From: Dehalococcoidia bacterium
Lineage (GTDB): Bacteria > Chloroflexota > Dehalococcoidia > Bin125
DNA: 64,000 nucleotides
Direction of reading: 5' to 3'
Assembly: GCA_022828105.1 (NCBI GenBank)
Contig: JAJEJC010000008.1
Span: forward strand, 397,662 to 461,661
The notes beneath the pieces were generated by a model. It was given only the letters and a program-made list of their open reading frames with translations, had not been told where the DNA came from and searched no databases. Below are positions 8,011-15,901 of the stretch, piece after piece (the stretch's first letter is position 1; every line of letters starts with the position of its first letter). The translations under genes and the position numbers were made by a program.

Positions 8011-9585
8011 TCAGCCGGCCGCCATCGCCAGTGAGCGTTCGGCCTGCAGTTCCTTCAGGTAATCAAGCATCGCCGGGACGGCTGCGTGCGCGCCGGCCAA
8101 CGCGGTCACCACCAGGTCTGCGCCCACCACATTGTCGCCGCCGGCAAAGACCCCCGGCCGCGAGGTGCGGCCCTGCTGGTCGACAATCACCGCGCCCCAA
8201 TCATCGACGTCGATCCCCGAGTCGGCGTACATCTCCCGGCCCACGTCGTAGCCGACCGCGACGACGAATGCGTCGCAGTCGATCACGAACTCCGAGCCCG
8301 CCACCGGCGTCGGTCGCCGGCGTCCGCTCGCGTCCGCTTCGCCCAGGCTCATTCGTGCGCACTCCACGCCGACGACCGCGCCGTCCCGCTCGATCAGACC
8401 GACCGGCGTCGTCAGGTACTCGAATCTCACGCCCTCCTCACGGGCGTGACGCCGTTCCTCTTCGCGCCCAAGCATCTCGTTCTCGGTGCGGCGATAGAGC
8501 AAGGTCACCTGCTCGGCGCCCAGACGAACCGCAGAGCGGACACAGTCCATCGACGTGTCGCCGCCTCCGACCACGACCACGCTGCGGCCTACGTCTGGCG
8601 TCGACCGCAGGGCCGTCGGCAACATCCGGTCGTCCAGGTTTGCCCGGACCAGGAACTCGGTCGCGCTGTAGACCCGAGGCAACCGTTCACCGTCCAGTCC
8701 GAGCCGCTTGCCCACGCTGGCGCCGTGTCCGAGGAACACCGCATCGTACTGCGACAACTCCGCCCAACCGATGTCGACCCCGACGCGGGTCTCGAAATGG
8801 AACTCAACCGATGCCTGTCGCAGCGCCTCGACTTTTTCGTCCACGATGTCCTTGGCCGTCTTGAAATTGGGGATGCCATAGCGCAGCACACCGCCCCCGG
8901 CGGGCCAGGCGTCGAACACCGACACGCCATGACCGGCCGTGCGCATCTGCTCGGCTACGGCCAACCCTGCCGGTCCCGCGCCGACGACGGCCACGCGCTG
9001 CCCGCTCTCCTGCTTCGGAGTCGGTACCGGGAAACCGCCGCGTTGCTTGCGGTCCCAATCTCCCAGGAACGCCTCCAGTTTGCCGATCGCCACCGGCTTG
9101 GCGTTCTTGGCGATGACGCAGACCCCCTCGCAGAGCGCCTCCTGCGGACACAACCGCCCGCAAAGCTCCGGCATCTCCGAGGTCTGGCGGAAGATATCCG
9201 CGGCGTCAGCCAATTTGCCTATCTCCAGAAACGCCAGCGCGCCGGGAATGTCGTTGTCGATCGGACAGGCCTGGGTGCATGGCGCGGCGGGACACTGGAT
9301 GCAGCGCTGCGCCTCGAACATGGCAGGGCCGGCGGTGTAGCCGAAGTACACCTCGTCCCAGTTGTGGACGCGGTCGTGCGGCGTCTGCTTGGTGACGTGA
9401 TGCGGCGGAATCCGCAATCGCTGACGGCGATCAATCGGTTGACCGGCGCGCGTCAATTGCTGTTTGCGCTGCTTGCGTGCCCGCTTTGGCGGCGGCTGCC
9501 GCTTGTCTGTTGCTGCTCGTGGCGCCGGGGGTTCCGGCTCGTCACTGCTGGACTCGGTCATCTCGTCCGACATCTCAGCCAACAC
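8011..9585 (-). CDS. GltD/NfnB-like NAD(P)H-dependent FAD iron-sulfur oxidoreductase
   Basis: 524-residue flavoprotein of the glutamate synthase small subunit, NfnB and PreT family. After a basic, Pro-rich N-terminal extension of about 55 residues come two [4Fe-4S] motifs, Cys95/98/103/107 (CIQCPAAPCTQACP) and Cys142/146/152/156. An FAD site GAGPAG follows (about 202-207), then an NAD(P) site VVVGGGDTSMD and a final GDN motif (VFAGGDNV). No GltB large subunit is next to it, so glutamate synthase activity cannot be assumed; electron transfer with the polyferredoxin at 5411 is a possibility. The GTG start at 9583-9585 has GGAG eight bases upstream. Confidence 0.85.
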   Translation of the reverse strand: MLAEMSDEMTESSSDEPEPPAPRAATDKRQPPPKRARKQRKQQLTRAGQPIDRRQRLRIPPHHVTKQTPHDRVHNWDEVYFGYTAGPAMFEAQRCIQCPAAPCTQACPIDNDIPGALAFLEIGKLADAADIFRQTSEMPELCGRLCPQEALCEGVCVIAKNAKPVAIGKLEAFLGDWDRKQRGGFPVPTPKQESGQRVAVVGAGPAGLAVAEQMRTAGHGVSVFDAWPAGGGVLRYGIPNFKTAKDIVDEKVEALRQASVEFHFETRVGVDIGWAELSQYDAVFLGHGASVGKRLGLDGERLPRVYSATEFLVRANLDDRMLPTALRSTPDVGRSVVVVGGGDTSMDCVRSAVRLGAEQVTLLYRRTENEMLGREEERRHAREEGVRFEYLTTPVGLIERDGAVVGVECARMSLGEADASGRRRPTPVAGSEFVIDCDAFVVAVGYDVGREMYADSGIDVDDWGAVIVDQQGRTSRPGVFAGGDNVVGADLVVTALAGAHAAVPAMLDYLKELQAERSLAMAAG

Positions 9586-9617
9586 GCCTCTCGCTCCGAA
9601 CCGTGCGACTCGCTTCC

Positions 9618-9623
9618 ATCATA
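9618..9623 (-). promoter_or_regulatory. Possible -10 box of the GltD-like gene
   Basis: TATGAT on the minus strand, 33-38 bases before the GTG start, in the 76-base divergent gap. No clear -35 box. Confidence 0.35.
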
Positions 9624-9649
9624 CGGCTCAGAACGCCCTGGACGGCTGC

Positions 9650-9655
9650 TAGCCT
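9650..9655 (+). promoter_or_regulatory. Leaderless-type -10 box (TAGCCT) of the SirB1-like gene
   Basis: TAGCCT ends six bases before the ATG at 9662 and there is no Shine-Dalgarno sequence, which is the layout of a leaderless transcript. Confidence 0.5.
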
Positions 9656-9661
9656 CGAATC

Positions 9662-10534
9662 ATGCCCGACGATCTCACGCAACGTTTAGTAAAACCTGAC
9701 GATCTTCGCCTGGCCCGACAGTTCGGCGCGCTCGCGCGAGGCAATGCGCACAGGATCCGGCTCGATCTCTGTTGCTTCCTGATCGGCCGCATAGTCGATC
9801 CCGGCTTCAACCAGTTCGAGTCGCTGACCCGCCTGGAACAGCTGGCCGACGCCGCGCGCGGCGACGCCGCATCCTCCGTCTCGTCGCGCGTCGATCGCCT
9901 CAGTCGCGTGCTCTTCGAGGAGCGCGGATTCCGCGGCGACACCGACACCTACTACGAGCCTCACAACTGCTGCCTGCACGCCACCCTGGAGCACGGACAG
10001 GGGATGCCGATCACGTTGGCGGTGCTAATGATCGAGGTGGGCCGGCGGATCGGGCTGGAACTGGAGGGAGTCGGCGCGCCGTTCCACTTCCTGGTCAAGT
10101 ACCGCGACCCGGACGCCGGCGTGGAGCGCTACCTGGACCCGTTCCGCGGCGGCCGCGAGATTGACCGCCACGCGCTGGTCGAACGCCTCGCCGCGATGAA
10201 TCGCGGCGTCGGCCCCGAGCCGGAGTCGTTCCTCGCCGCCGTGACCAAGCGCCAGGTGCTGCAACGCATCCTGACCAATCTCAAGGGCGCCGCCGTGCGC
10301 AAGCGCGAGTACCATGCGGCAATCTCGGCCACCGATTTCCTCCTCGCGCTCTCGCCCTGGTCGCTGGAAGACCGGCGCGATCGCGGCCTGCTCTGCTACC
10401 AGACCGGTCAATACATCGAAGCCCTCGACGACCTGCAGCAGTACCACGAACACGCCGCCGAGGCTCCCGACGCCGAACGCGTCGCCGAGTTCATCGAACG
10501 AGTCCGCGTCCGCATCGCCGAAGGCAGCCCCTGA
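9662..10534 (+). CDS. SirB1-family transglutaminase-like protein with TPR C-terminus
   Basis: 290 residues. The segment from YYEPHNCCLHATLEH through GMPITLAVLMIEVGRRIGL to GAPFHFLVKY is the hallmark of the SirB1/transglutaminase-like family, with candidate Cys and His residues of a cysteine-protease-like fold. The C-terminal third (SPWSLEDRRDRGLLCYQTGQ onward) is helical and resembles one or two TPR units. The biochemical role of the family is poorly known. The gene stands alone after the divergent GltD-like gene and is followed by hairpin repeats. Confidence 0.85.
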   Translation: MPDDLTQRLVKPDDLRLARQFGALARGNAHRIRLDLCCFLIGRIVDPGFNQFESLTRLEQLADAARGDAASSVSSRVDRLSRVLFEERGFRGDTDTYYEPHNCCLHATLEHGQGMPITLAVLMIEVGRRIGLELEGVGAPFHFLVKYRDPDAGVERYLDPFRGGREIDRHALVERLAAMNRGVGPEPESFLAAVTKRQVLQRILTNLKGAAVRKREYHAAISATDFLLALSPWSLEDRRDRGLLCYQTGQYIEALDDLQQYHEHAAEAPDAERVAEFIERVRVRIAEGSP

Positions 10535-10535
10535 C

Positions 10536-10581
10536 GCCTCACTTAAGTCGGCCCCGCGTAGGCGGGGCCTGAGAGCGCCCA
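10536..10581 (+). repeat. Hairpin repeat A, copy 1
   Basis: Unit of about 46 bp beginning GCCTCACT and ending GCGCCCA, with a perfect 8-bp stem GGCCCCGC/GCGGGGCC (10550-10569) and 4-base loop. It starts at the end of the SirB1-like gene and may also serve as its terminator. Confidence 0.8.
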
Positions 10582-10599
10582 CCTCCCGGCCGCGCCTCC

Positions 10600-10646
10600 G
10601 CCTCACTCAAGGTCGGCCCCGCGCAGGCGGGGCCTTGCAGTGCCCA
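10600..10646 (+). repeat. Hairpin repeat A, copy 2 (direct)
   Basis: Direct repeat of the 10536 unit with a few substitutions; stem GGCCCCGC/GCGGGGCC at 10615-10634. Confidence 0.8.
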
Positions 10647-10650
10647 TCTG

Positions 10651-10680
10651 GTCGAGGGCCCCCGCCTGCGCGGGGGCGAC
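10651..10680 (-). repeat. Hairpin repeat A, copy 3 (inverted)
   Basis: Stem GCCCCCGC/GCGGGGGC (10658-10677) with loop CTGC. Read on the minus strand it aligns with the GTCGGCCCCGCGCAGG core of copies 1-2, so the third copy is inverted. Confidence 0.7.
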
Positions 10681-10727
10681 TTTCCTTGGGGCTGCGTCGA
10701 TCGTCAGCGACAGCCTGGCGTTTCCGC

Positions 10728-10733
10728 TATATT
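10728..10733 (+). promoter_or_regulatory. Possible -10 box upstream of yjbQ
   Basis: TATATT matches five of six -10 consensus bases. With a start near 10740 it would precede both candidate yjbQ start codons. The rest of 10681-10754 shows no further feature. Confidence 0.35.
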
Positions 10734-10823
10734 CAAACGTGGCGGTCGTCGGGAATGCTGCAACCGACGGTCCGGTCTTCATTCTTCATCCGATCATCTC
10801 GCAGCCTGAGAAACCAAAGGGGA

Positions 10824-11345
10824 ATGGCCAACGCGACAGCCCTGCGCAGCGTCAATGGGGCTGTGCCGAACAGCGAAGTGCCTGCCAACGCCTTCCGTCA
10901 CATCCACGACGAGCTTCGATACCGCACCGAAGATGGTCCGTCGTTCCGTGACATCACCGAAGAGGTGCGCGCCATTGTGCATCAATCCGGGGTCGGCTTC
11001 GGGCAGGTCTCGGTGTTCTCACAGCACACGACCGCTGCCATCATCCTGCAGGAGCACGAACCGTTGCTCCTCGACGACCTCCGCGACCGGTTGATCGCAT
11101 GGGCTCCGCCCGGCGTTTACTACCGGCACAACGACTTCGAGATCCGAACCGTCAACATGCACGAGAACGAGCCCGAGAATGGCCACTCGCATGTCCAGCA
11201 CATGATTCTGGGCACGTCCGAGACCATTCCCGTGCTCAGCGGCGATCTGCACATCGGAGAGTTCCAATCGATCTTCCTGGTCGAACTCGACGAATCGCGC
11301 GATCGGCGAGTCAGTGTGACGGTGCTCGGAGTCCCCGGCGAGTAG
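10824..11345 (+). CDS. yjbQ: YjbQ/UPF0047 family protein
   Basis: 173 residues from ATG 10824; an in-frame ATG at 10755 is also possible. The core matches the small YjbQ family, some members of which have thiamin-phosphate-synthase side activity: DITEEVRAIVHQSGV, then the conserved FSQHTTAAIILQEHEP and later HSHVQHMILGTSETIPV and GEFQSIFLVELD. The conserved His and Glu residues of the putative active site are present. The N-terminal 25 residues before RHIHDELRY are extra compared with usual family members. The physiological role is unsettled. Confidence 0.85.
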   Translation: MANATALRSVNGAVPNSEVPANAFRHIHDELRYRTEDGPSFRDITEEVRAIVHQSGVGFGQVSVFSQHTTAAIILQEHEPLLLDDLRDRLIAWAPPGVYYRHNDFEIRTVNMHENEPENGHSHVQHMILGTSETIPVLSGDLHIGEFQSIFLVELDESRDRRVSVTVLGVPGE

Positions 11346-11384
11346 GTCGAGGCAGACCCGGAGCCCATCAGGGACCCAACCAGC

Positions 11385-11412
11385 GACCGCCTCGGCATCC
11401 GCCGGGGCGGTC
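11385..11412 (+). terminator. Terminator-like hairpin after yjbQ
   Basis: GACCGCC/GGCGGTC outer stem, a T-G wobble, CGGC/GCCG inner stem and a 4-base loop. It lies between yjbQ and the promoter at 11418; the run of T is poor. Confidence 0.5.
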
Positions 11413-11417
11413 GTTCG

Positions 11418-11423
11418 TATACT
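11418..11423 (+). promoter_or_regulatory. Leaderless-type -10 box (TATACT) of the MidA-like gene
   Basis: TATACT followed by seven bases and then the ATG at 11431; no Shine-Dalgarno sequence. Confidence 0.55.
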
Positions 11424-11430
11424 CAACCCC

Positions 11431-12594
11431 ATGTCCTCCGGCGGCCCGGCGACCTTCGACCCACTGGCCGTGACGCGGCCGACGCCCGACACGCCGCTGG
11501 CCCGCATCCTCGCCGAGCGCATCCGCACCGATGGTCCACTGAGCTTCCGCGACTGGATGGATGCGTGCCTCTATCACCCCGATCTGGGTTACTACCGCCG
11601 CGGTCAACCAACCGTCGGCCGCGAGGGAGACTTCCTGACCAGTCCCGAAGTGCATCCGCTCTTCGGCGCAGCGCTGGGACATGTGGCGGTCGCACTCTGG
11701 CACTCGATGAATCGGCCGAGCCCGATGCGCGTGACCGAAGTCGGTCCCGGCACCGGCGCACTGGCCGAGTCGATGCTTAATCAGATCGGCGCGAACGAGC
11801 CGGATCTGCTCAGCGCGATCGAACTCACCCTGGTCGAGCCGGACGAACAAGCCGCCGACGCCCAGCACCGGCGGCTTGCGCACTTCCGCGGCATCAGTCA
11901 CGCTCCGTCGATTTCCCGGCTCCAGCCGGGCCAGCAGTTCGTGTTCGCCAACGAACTGCTCGACGCCGTACCTGTGCATCTGCTCCAGGTCGTCGACGGC
12001 GATTGGCGGGAGTGCGACGTCGACCATTCGCCCGGCCGGGGCTTCCGGCTCCGCCCGGGAGCAGTCGCCGACGAACCGTTGCGTGAGACCCTGAGCGACG
12101 TCCAGCCCTCTGACGGGCTGGTCGCTGAGGTTTCGCCCGAACGCGGCGAAATCATCTGCGCGCTCGGACGCGCAGTCGCCGAACCCGGCCTCCTGCTGCT
12201 GTTCGACTACGGCTATCGACGCGAGCGTCTCTATGCGCCGTGGCGGCGACAGGGCACGCTGATGACGTTTCGCAAGCACGTGCCAGGCGACGATCCGCTC
12301 GCCTATCCAGGCGAACAGGACATCACCTGCCACATTGATATCGACCAGGTGGAGGAACACGCGCTGGCCTCGGGCCTCACACCATTGGCCGAGCTGTCCC
12401 AGTCCGAGTGGTTGCACCAACTCGGCGCAGCGCTGTTCCCGGCCGTCGCCGACGCGGACGGTAGCACGGCCGCCTATCTTGCTGCCCGCCGCGCCGCGGA
12501 GACGCTCACCGATCCCGCGGGCCTGGGCCGAGTTGCCGTGCTGGGCTACACGCGAGGTGAGATCCCGACATTGCCGGGCTGGACGTCGAGATGA
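11431..12594 (+). CDS. MidA-family (DUF185/NDUFAF7-like) SAM-dependent methyltransferase
   Basis: 387 residues. The family-specific start FRDWMDACLYHPDLGYY, followed by GREGDFLTSPEVHPLFG, is clear. The SAM motif is VTEVGPGTGALAESML, and an FANELLDAVPVHL motif follows as in eukaryotic NDUFAF7, which methylates an arginine of a complex I subunit. The bacterial substrate is not established. It opens a three-gene overlapping operon: its stop overlaps the ATG of the peroxiredoxin (ATGA). Confidence 0.9.
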   Translation: MSSGGPATFDPLAVTRPTPDTPLARILAERIRTDGPLSFRDWMDACLYHPDLGYYRRGQPTVGREGDFLTSPEVHPLFGAALGHVAVALWHSMNRPSPMRVTEVGPGTGALAESMLNQIGANEPDLLSAIELTLVEPDEQAADAQHRRLAHFRGISHAPSISRLQPGQQFVFANELLDAVPVHLLQVVDGDWRECDVDHSPGRGFRLRPGAVADEPLRETLSDVQPSDGLVAEVSPERGEIICALGRAVAEPGLLLLFDYGYRRERLYAPWRRQGTLMTFRKHVPGDDPLAYPGEQDITCHIDIDQVEEHALASGLTPLAELSQSEWLHQLGAALFPAVADADGSTAAYLAARRAAETLTDPAGLGRVAVLGYTRGEIPTLPGWTSR

Positions 12595-13022
12595 TCGAAG
12601 CAGGCGACCAACTCCCCGACACGAACCTCAACCTCAACGCGTACCTCGGCGAGGGTCCGCTCGTGGTGCTCTTCTACACGGAGGCGGCGACGCCGCTTTG
12701 CACCCAGCAACTCTGCTCGTTCCGCGACGACGAAGAGATGATCCTCGAGCTCAACGCCTCGGTCGTCGCCGTCTCCAGCGATCCGCCCGATGTCCTGGAA
12801 CGCTTCAAGAGCGAGCATCGCCTCCCGTTCCCGCTGCTCTCGGATCCCGAGCTCAACGCGGCGAGGGCATTCGGCGTCGACGATGTCGACAGCAAGCGCG
12901 CTCGCCGCGCCGCCTTCGTCGCCGATGCGCAGGGGATCGTCACGCTGGCAATCCCCTTCTACCAGCCGAACAACCTCGACGACTATCAACGCATCTTCGA
13001 GGCGCTGGGACTGGACATCTAG
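12591..13022 (+). CDS. Peroxiredoxin, BCP/PrxQ type
   Basis: 143-residue thiol peroxidase. The motif TPLCTQQLCSFRDD holds the peroxidatic Cys37 and, four residues on, Cys42 as the likely resolving cysteine, the atypical 2-Cys PrxQ pattern. It should reduce hydroperoxides with electrons from thioredoxin (a trxA gene is at 36281). It is slightly shorter than E. coli BCP at the N-terminus. ATGA overlap upstream and TAGTG overlap downstream indicate translational coupling with the methyltransferase and the peptidase. Confidence 0.9.
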   Translation: MIEAGDQLPDTNLNLNAYLGEGPLVVLFYTEAATPLCTQQLCSFRDDEEMILELNASVVAVSSDPPDVLERFKSEHRLPFPLLSDPELNAARAFGVDDVDSKRARRAAFVADAQGIVTLAIPFYQPNNLDDYQRIFEALGLDI

Positions 13023-14197
13023 TGTTCGCTGCCTTCGACGCGCATGCCGACACGATCCTCAACGAGCAGATCACAATCTGCGAAATCCCTGCGCCGACGC
13101 ACCAGGAAACGGCGCGCGCGGATTATGTTCAGCGGCAATTGGCGGCGATCGGGCTTGCAGTCCAGCAAGACGAGGTCGGCAACGTCATCGCCCGGCATCC
13201 CGATCCGGCGCCCAACCCGCTCGTGCTGAGCGCGCACCTCGACACCGTCTTCCGACCCGACCAGGCCGTCGCCGTCGCTCGTCCCGGACAACCGAATCCC
13301 TACCGAACCGGCGAGATCGTTCCCGAGAGCGAGTACCACGCTCCCGGCATCTCCGACGCCGCAGCCGGGCTCGCCGCGATGCTCGCCGTGGCGCGCGCAC
13401 TGAGCGGCAACGAGGCGCAGCGGCAGATGCTATACCTGGCCACGGTTGGCGAGGAAGGACGCGGCGATCTGCGCGGGGCGCGCCAGTTCTGCAGCTCGCC
13501 GCTGGGCCGTTCCGCCCGCGCATTCATCACCATCGACCATTCCGATCCCGGCACCATTGTCCACAGCGGGATCGGCTCCCGCCGCTACAACGTCCAGTAC
13601 CGCAGCAGCGGCGGACATAGCTGGGCCCACTTCGGGCGCTACAACCCGGCCTTTGCCCTCGCCGCCGCAGCCGATCGCCTCGCCGACATCCGCACGCCAA
13701 GCAGTCCCCGCACGACCTTCAACGTCGGCGTCGTCCAGGGCGGAGCAACCGTCAACGCCATTCCCGAGCTCGCCCAGATGGACGTAGACCTGCGCAGCGA
13801 GTCACCCGAGCAGCTCGATCTGCTCGACGCCGATCTGCAGGAGAGCATCCGGCACGGGCACGAAAAGGAGCTGCGACGCCGCGCTCCGGGCGCGCTCGAC
13901 CCGGTCGTCACCCGGATTGGAGATCGACCCGCCGGCACGACGCCGCCCGACTCGGCGCTGGTCGCGGCCGCCCGCGCCGCGCTCGAAGATGAGGACCTGC
14001 AGCCCCGACTGATCGCCGCTTCGACCGACGCCAACGCGGCGATCGCGGCCGGCATACCCGCGATCGCAATGTGCTGGGGCGGCCGCTCCGACAACCAGCA
14101 CAGCGTCCGCGAGTGGTTCGATCCCACCGATCGCAGCCGCTCGCTGCGCGTGATCGCCAAGACCCTGCTCACTCTTGCCGGGTCGGAGGCTGGATAG
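13022..14197 (+). CDS. M20-family metallopeptidase
   Basis: 391 residues from a GTG that shares its G with the previous TAG stop. Metal ligands of the M20 fold are in place: HLD (His72, Asp74), the following GISDAAAG Asp, the VGEEGRGD Glu pair, the TIDHSDPG Asp and the terminal DNQHS His. The dimerisation-domain segment GGHSWAHFGRYNPAF and GATVNAIPE are typical. Products hydrolyse dipeptides, tripeptides or N-acyl amino acids; the exact substrate is not predictable. The gene is last of the 11431-14197 unit. Confidence 0.88.
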   Translation: MFAAFDAHADTILNEQITICEIPAPTHQETARADYVQRQLAAIGLAVQQDEVGNVIARHPDPAPNPLVLSAHLDTVFRPDQAVAVARPGQPNPYRTGEIVPESEYHAPGISDAAAGLAAMLAVARALSGNEAQRQMLYLATVGEEGRGDLRGARQFCSSPLGRSARAFITIDHSDPGTIVHSGIGSRRYNVQYRSSGGHSWAHFGRYNPAFALAAAADRLADIRTPSSPRTTFNVGVVQGGATVNAIPELAQMDVDLRSESPEQLDLLDADLQESIRHGHEKELRRRAPGALDPVVTRIGDRPAGTTPPDSALVAAARAALEDEDLQPRLIAASTDANAAIAAGIPAIAMCWGGRSDNQHSVREWFDPTDRSRSLRVIAKTLLTLAGSEAG

Positions 14198-14200
14198 ACT
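14195..14200 (+). promoter_or_regulatory. Leaderless-type -10 box (TAGACT) of the IscU-like gene
   Basis: TAGACT overlaps the upstream TAG stop and ends six bases before the ATG at 14207; no Shine-Dalgarno sequence. Confidence 0.5.
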
Positions 14201-14206
14201 GGACAC

Positions 14207-14611
14207 ATGCCCGACGAAGACCTGCGCGCCTACAGCGAGATCGTGATCGACCACTTTCAGCATCCGCGCAACGCCGGGGTGCTGGACGACGCCAACGCCG
14301 TCGGCGAGGATCGCAATCCCGTCTGCGGCGACCACATGAAACTGATGCTGCGGATCAACGCGGGCGAAATCGCCGAGGCCCGCTTCCAGACTCGCGGCTG
14401 CCCCGCCGCCATCGCGACCAGCAGCATGGCGACCGTCGTGCTCACAGGCATGAACGTCGAGGACGCGGCCCAGCTCAAGCGGCAGGATTTCGTCGACGCC
14501 GTCGGCGGCCTGCCCAAGGCCAAGATCCACTGTTCGGTGCTGGCCGCCGCGGCGCTGAAGCAGGCGCTCAGCCACTACTGCTCCCAGACTCCGGCCAGCC
14601 AGTCCGCGTGA
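14207..14611 (+). CDS. Iron-sulfur cluster scaffold, IscU/NifU-N type
   Basis: 134 residues. The three cluster-ligand cysteines are Cys40 (NPVCGD, with Asp42), Cys65 (RGCPAAIATSS) and Cys109 (KIHCSVLA). The His before the third cysteine is the IscU signature; SufU-type scaffolds lack it. No cysteine desulfurase is adjacent, so it must work with a partner encoded elsewhere. The stop codon overlaps a GTG start of the next frame (GTGA). Confidence 0.9.
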   Translation: MPDEDLRAYSEIVIDHFQHPRNAGVLDDANAVGEDRNPVCGDHMKLMLRINAGEIAEARFQTRGCPAAIATSSMATVVLTGMNVEDAAQLKRQDFVDAVGGLPKAKIHCSVLAAAALKQALSHYCSQTPASQSA

Positions 14612-15258
14612 ACGAGCTGCGCTTCCCGCTCAACCGCTCCGTGCTGGACCTGCAGAGCCAGGGCGAGAACGCGATCAACGATTGGTTCTCCTTTTCCAAC
14701 TCGGTCACGACCATCCGCATCTGCCTCGAGGACCCCGCACAACACGGGCTGGCGGCTGCCTTGATTGTGCTCGACGCTCAGTTGGAGTTGGTGGACGGCA
14801 AGGCCGTACACCTCGACGAGCGACTGCTCGACACCGGCGGCGTCGACATCGATGGACGCGAGGGCGCAGCGGCGGCGACGGAACTGGTCCTCCCGCGAAT
14901 CCCTCGCGGGGCGCATACGGCCAGTGCCGCGACGAAGCACGACCCTGACCTCAGCGCGTCCGCTCGCCTCTCGCTCAACGGCGATGCCGCGGTCGTACTG
15001 GCCGGCGTCGCGCCGCACCCGATCCGCGCACGCCAGATCGAGTCTGCCGTACGCGGACGACAGCTCTCCGACCGGGTGATCGACCTCGCCGCGCAGACCG
15101 CGCGGAGCGAGGCGCAGCCGTACGGTGTCGGCGACCTCACCAACGCCACCGCTGTGGACAATGTGGAAGACGCAGTCAAGCGCCTGTTCCGACGCCTCCG
15201 AGACCGGATCGACGAAGCACAGCCTCATGATCGCCGCCATCCTCCTCGCCGCCGGTGA
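14608..15258 (+). CDS. Truncated CoxM/XdhB-like FAD-subunit fragment (C-terminal half only)
   Basis: 216 residues from GTG 14608. The segment GLAAALIVLDAQLELVDGK resembles the end of the FAD-binding domain of molybdenum-hydroxylase medium subunits. The later part (ARLSLNGDAAVVLAGVAPHP, then RARQIESAVRG) resembles their C-terminal CO_deh_flav_C domain. The N-terminal FAD-binding lobe with AGGQSL and the RNxGTxGG motif is absent, and SufU/IscU coding sequence occupies the space upstream. It may be a remnant or a domain reused for another role. The neighbouring MocA-like gene supports a molybdenum-hydroxylase origin. The similarity is by eye and moderate. Confidence 0.55.
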   Translation: MNELRFPLNRSVLDLQSQGENAINDWFSFSNSVTTIRICLEDPAQHGLAAALIVLDAQLELVDGKAVHLDERLLDTGGVDIDGREGAAAATELVLPRIPRGAHTASAATKHDPDLSASARLSLNGDAAVVLAGVAPHPIRARQIESAVRGRQLSDRVIDLAAQTARSEAQPYGVGDLTNATAVDNVEDAVKRLFRRLRDRIDEAQPHDRRHPPRRR

Positions 15259-15817
15259 GTCCACCCGCATGGAAGAGCCGAAGCAACTGCTCGACTGGCG
15301 CGGTCAACCGCTCGTCGCCGCTCAGGTGTCTGCACTGCTCGAAGCGGGCTGCCGACCGGTCGTTGTCGTGCTGGGAGCGCACGACCGCCAGGTTCGCGCC
15401 GCAATTCCCTCCCGTGCCGACGTACAGACCACAACCAACCGCAACTGGCGTGCAGGCCGGGCCACGTCAATCCGCGCAGGCGCCCGCGCCGTGCCGTCGA
15501 GCGTCGACGCCGTGGTCGTCGTCTCCGTCGATCAACCAACCGACGCCTCGGTTGTGGGGAAACTGGAGTCGGCACTGGTCCGCTCGCCCGACGCGCAGAT
15601 CGCCGTGCCCCTGCACCACAGCCGCAACGGCCACCCGCCCATCTTCCACTCACGACTGCTCTCCGAGCTACAGCGCGTGACGGAGCGCCAGGAGGGGTTG
15701 CGGGAGCTCCGACGGCGTCACGCCGAGCGCACTATCTTCGTGGAGATGGACAACCCGATTGTGACACTCAACCTCAATACGCCCGACGCCTATCGCCGCG
15801 CGATTGCGCTCCTCTAA
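15227..15817 (+). CDS. MocA/MobA-like nucleotidyltransferase
   Basis: 196 residues, NTP-transferase fold. The N-terminal LLAAGESTRMEEPKQLL (about 6-22) is the nucleotide-binding signature, and SVDQPT is the metal-binding acidic motif. Family members transfer CMP to molybdopterin for xanthine dehydrogenase-type enzymes (MocA), or act on related substrates. The gene overlaps the preceding CoxM-like frame by 32 bases. No catalytic large subunit of a molybdenum hydroxylase is present in the window. Confidence 0.82.
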   Translation: MIAAILLAAGESTRMEEPKQLLDWRGQPLVAAQVSALLEAGCRPVVVVLGAHDRQVRAAIPSRADVQTTTNRNWRAGRATSIRAGARAVPSSVDAVVVVSVDQPTDASVVGKLESALVRSPDAQIAVPLHHSRNGHPPIFHSRLLSELQRVTERQEGLRELRRRHAERTIFVEMDNPIVTLNLNTPDAYRRAIALL

Positions 15818-15886
15818 ACTGCATCAGGTGCAAGAAATCGCGTTGACCCCCCAGCACCGCGCAACGGCCAAGGCAGGCGCGCCGGA

Positions 15887-15892
15887 TAGAGT
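15887..15892 (+). promoter_or_regulatory. Possible -10 box (TAGAGT) of hpnH
   Basis: TAGAGT ends nine bases before the ATG at 15902, so the transcript would have almost no leader. Spacing is slightly longer than in the other leaderless candidates. Confidence 0.35.
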
Positions 15893-15901
15893 GGATGACT
15901 G

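Noticed and set aside
8086..9699. Open frame of 537 codons on the plus strand
   Set aside because: Antisense to the GltD-like gene, which has clear cofactor motifs; the antisense product is His/Arg/Asp-rich with no recognisable domain, as expected from GC-rich codon bias.
10536..10680. CRISPR-like array
   Set aside because: Only three palindromic units, one inverted, with irregular spacing and no cas genes in the window.
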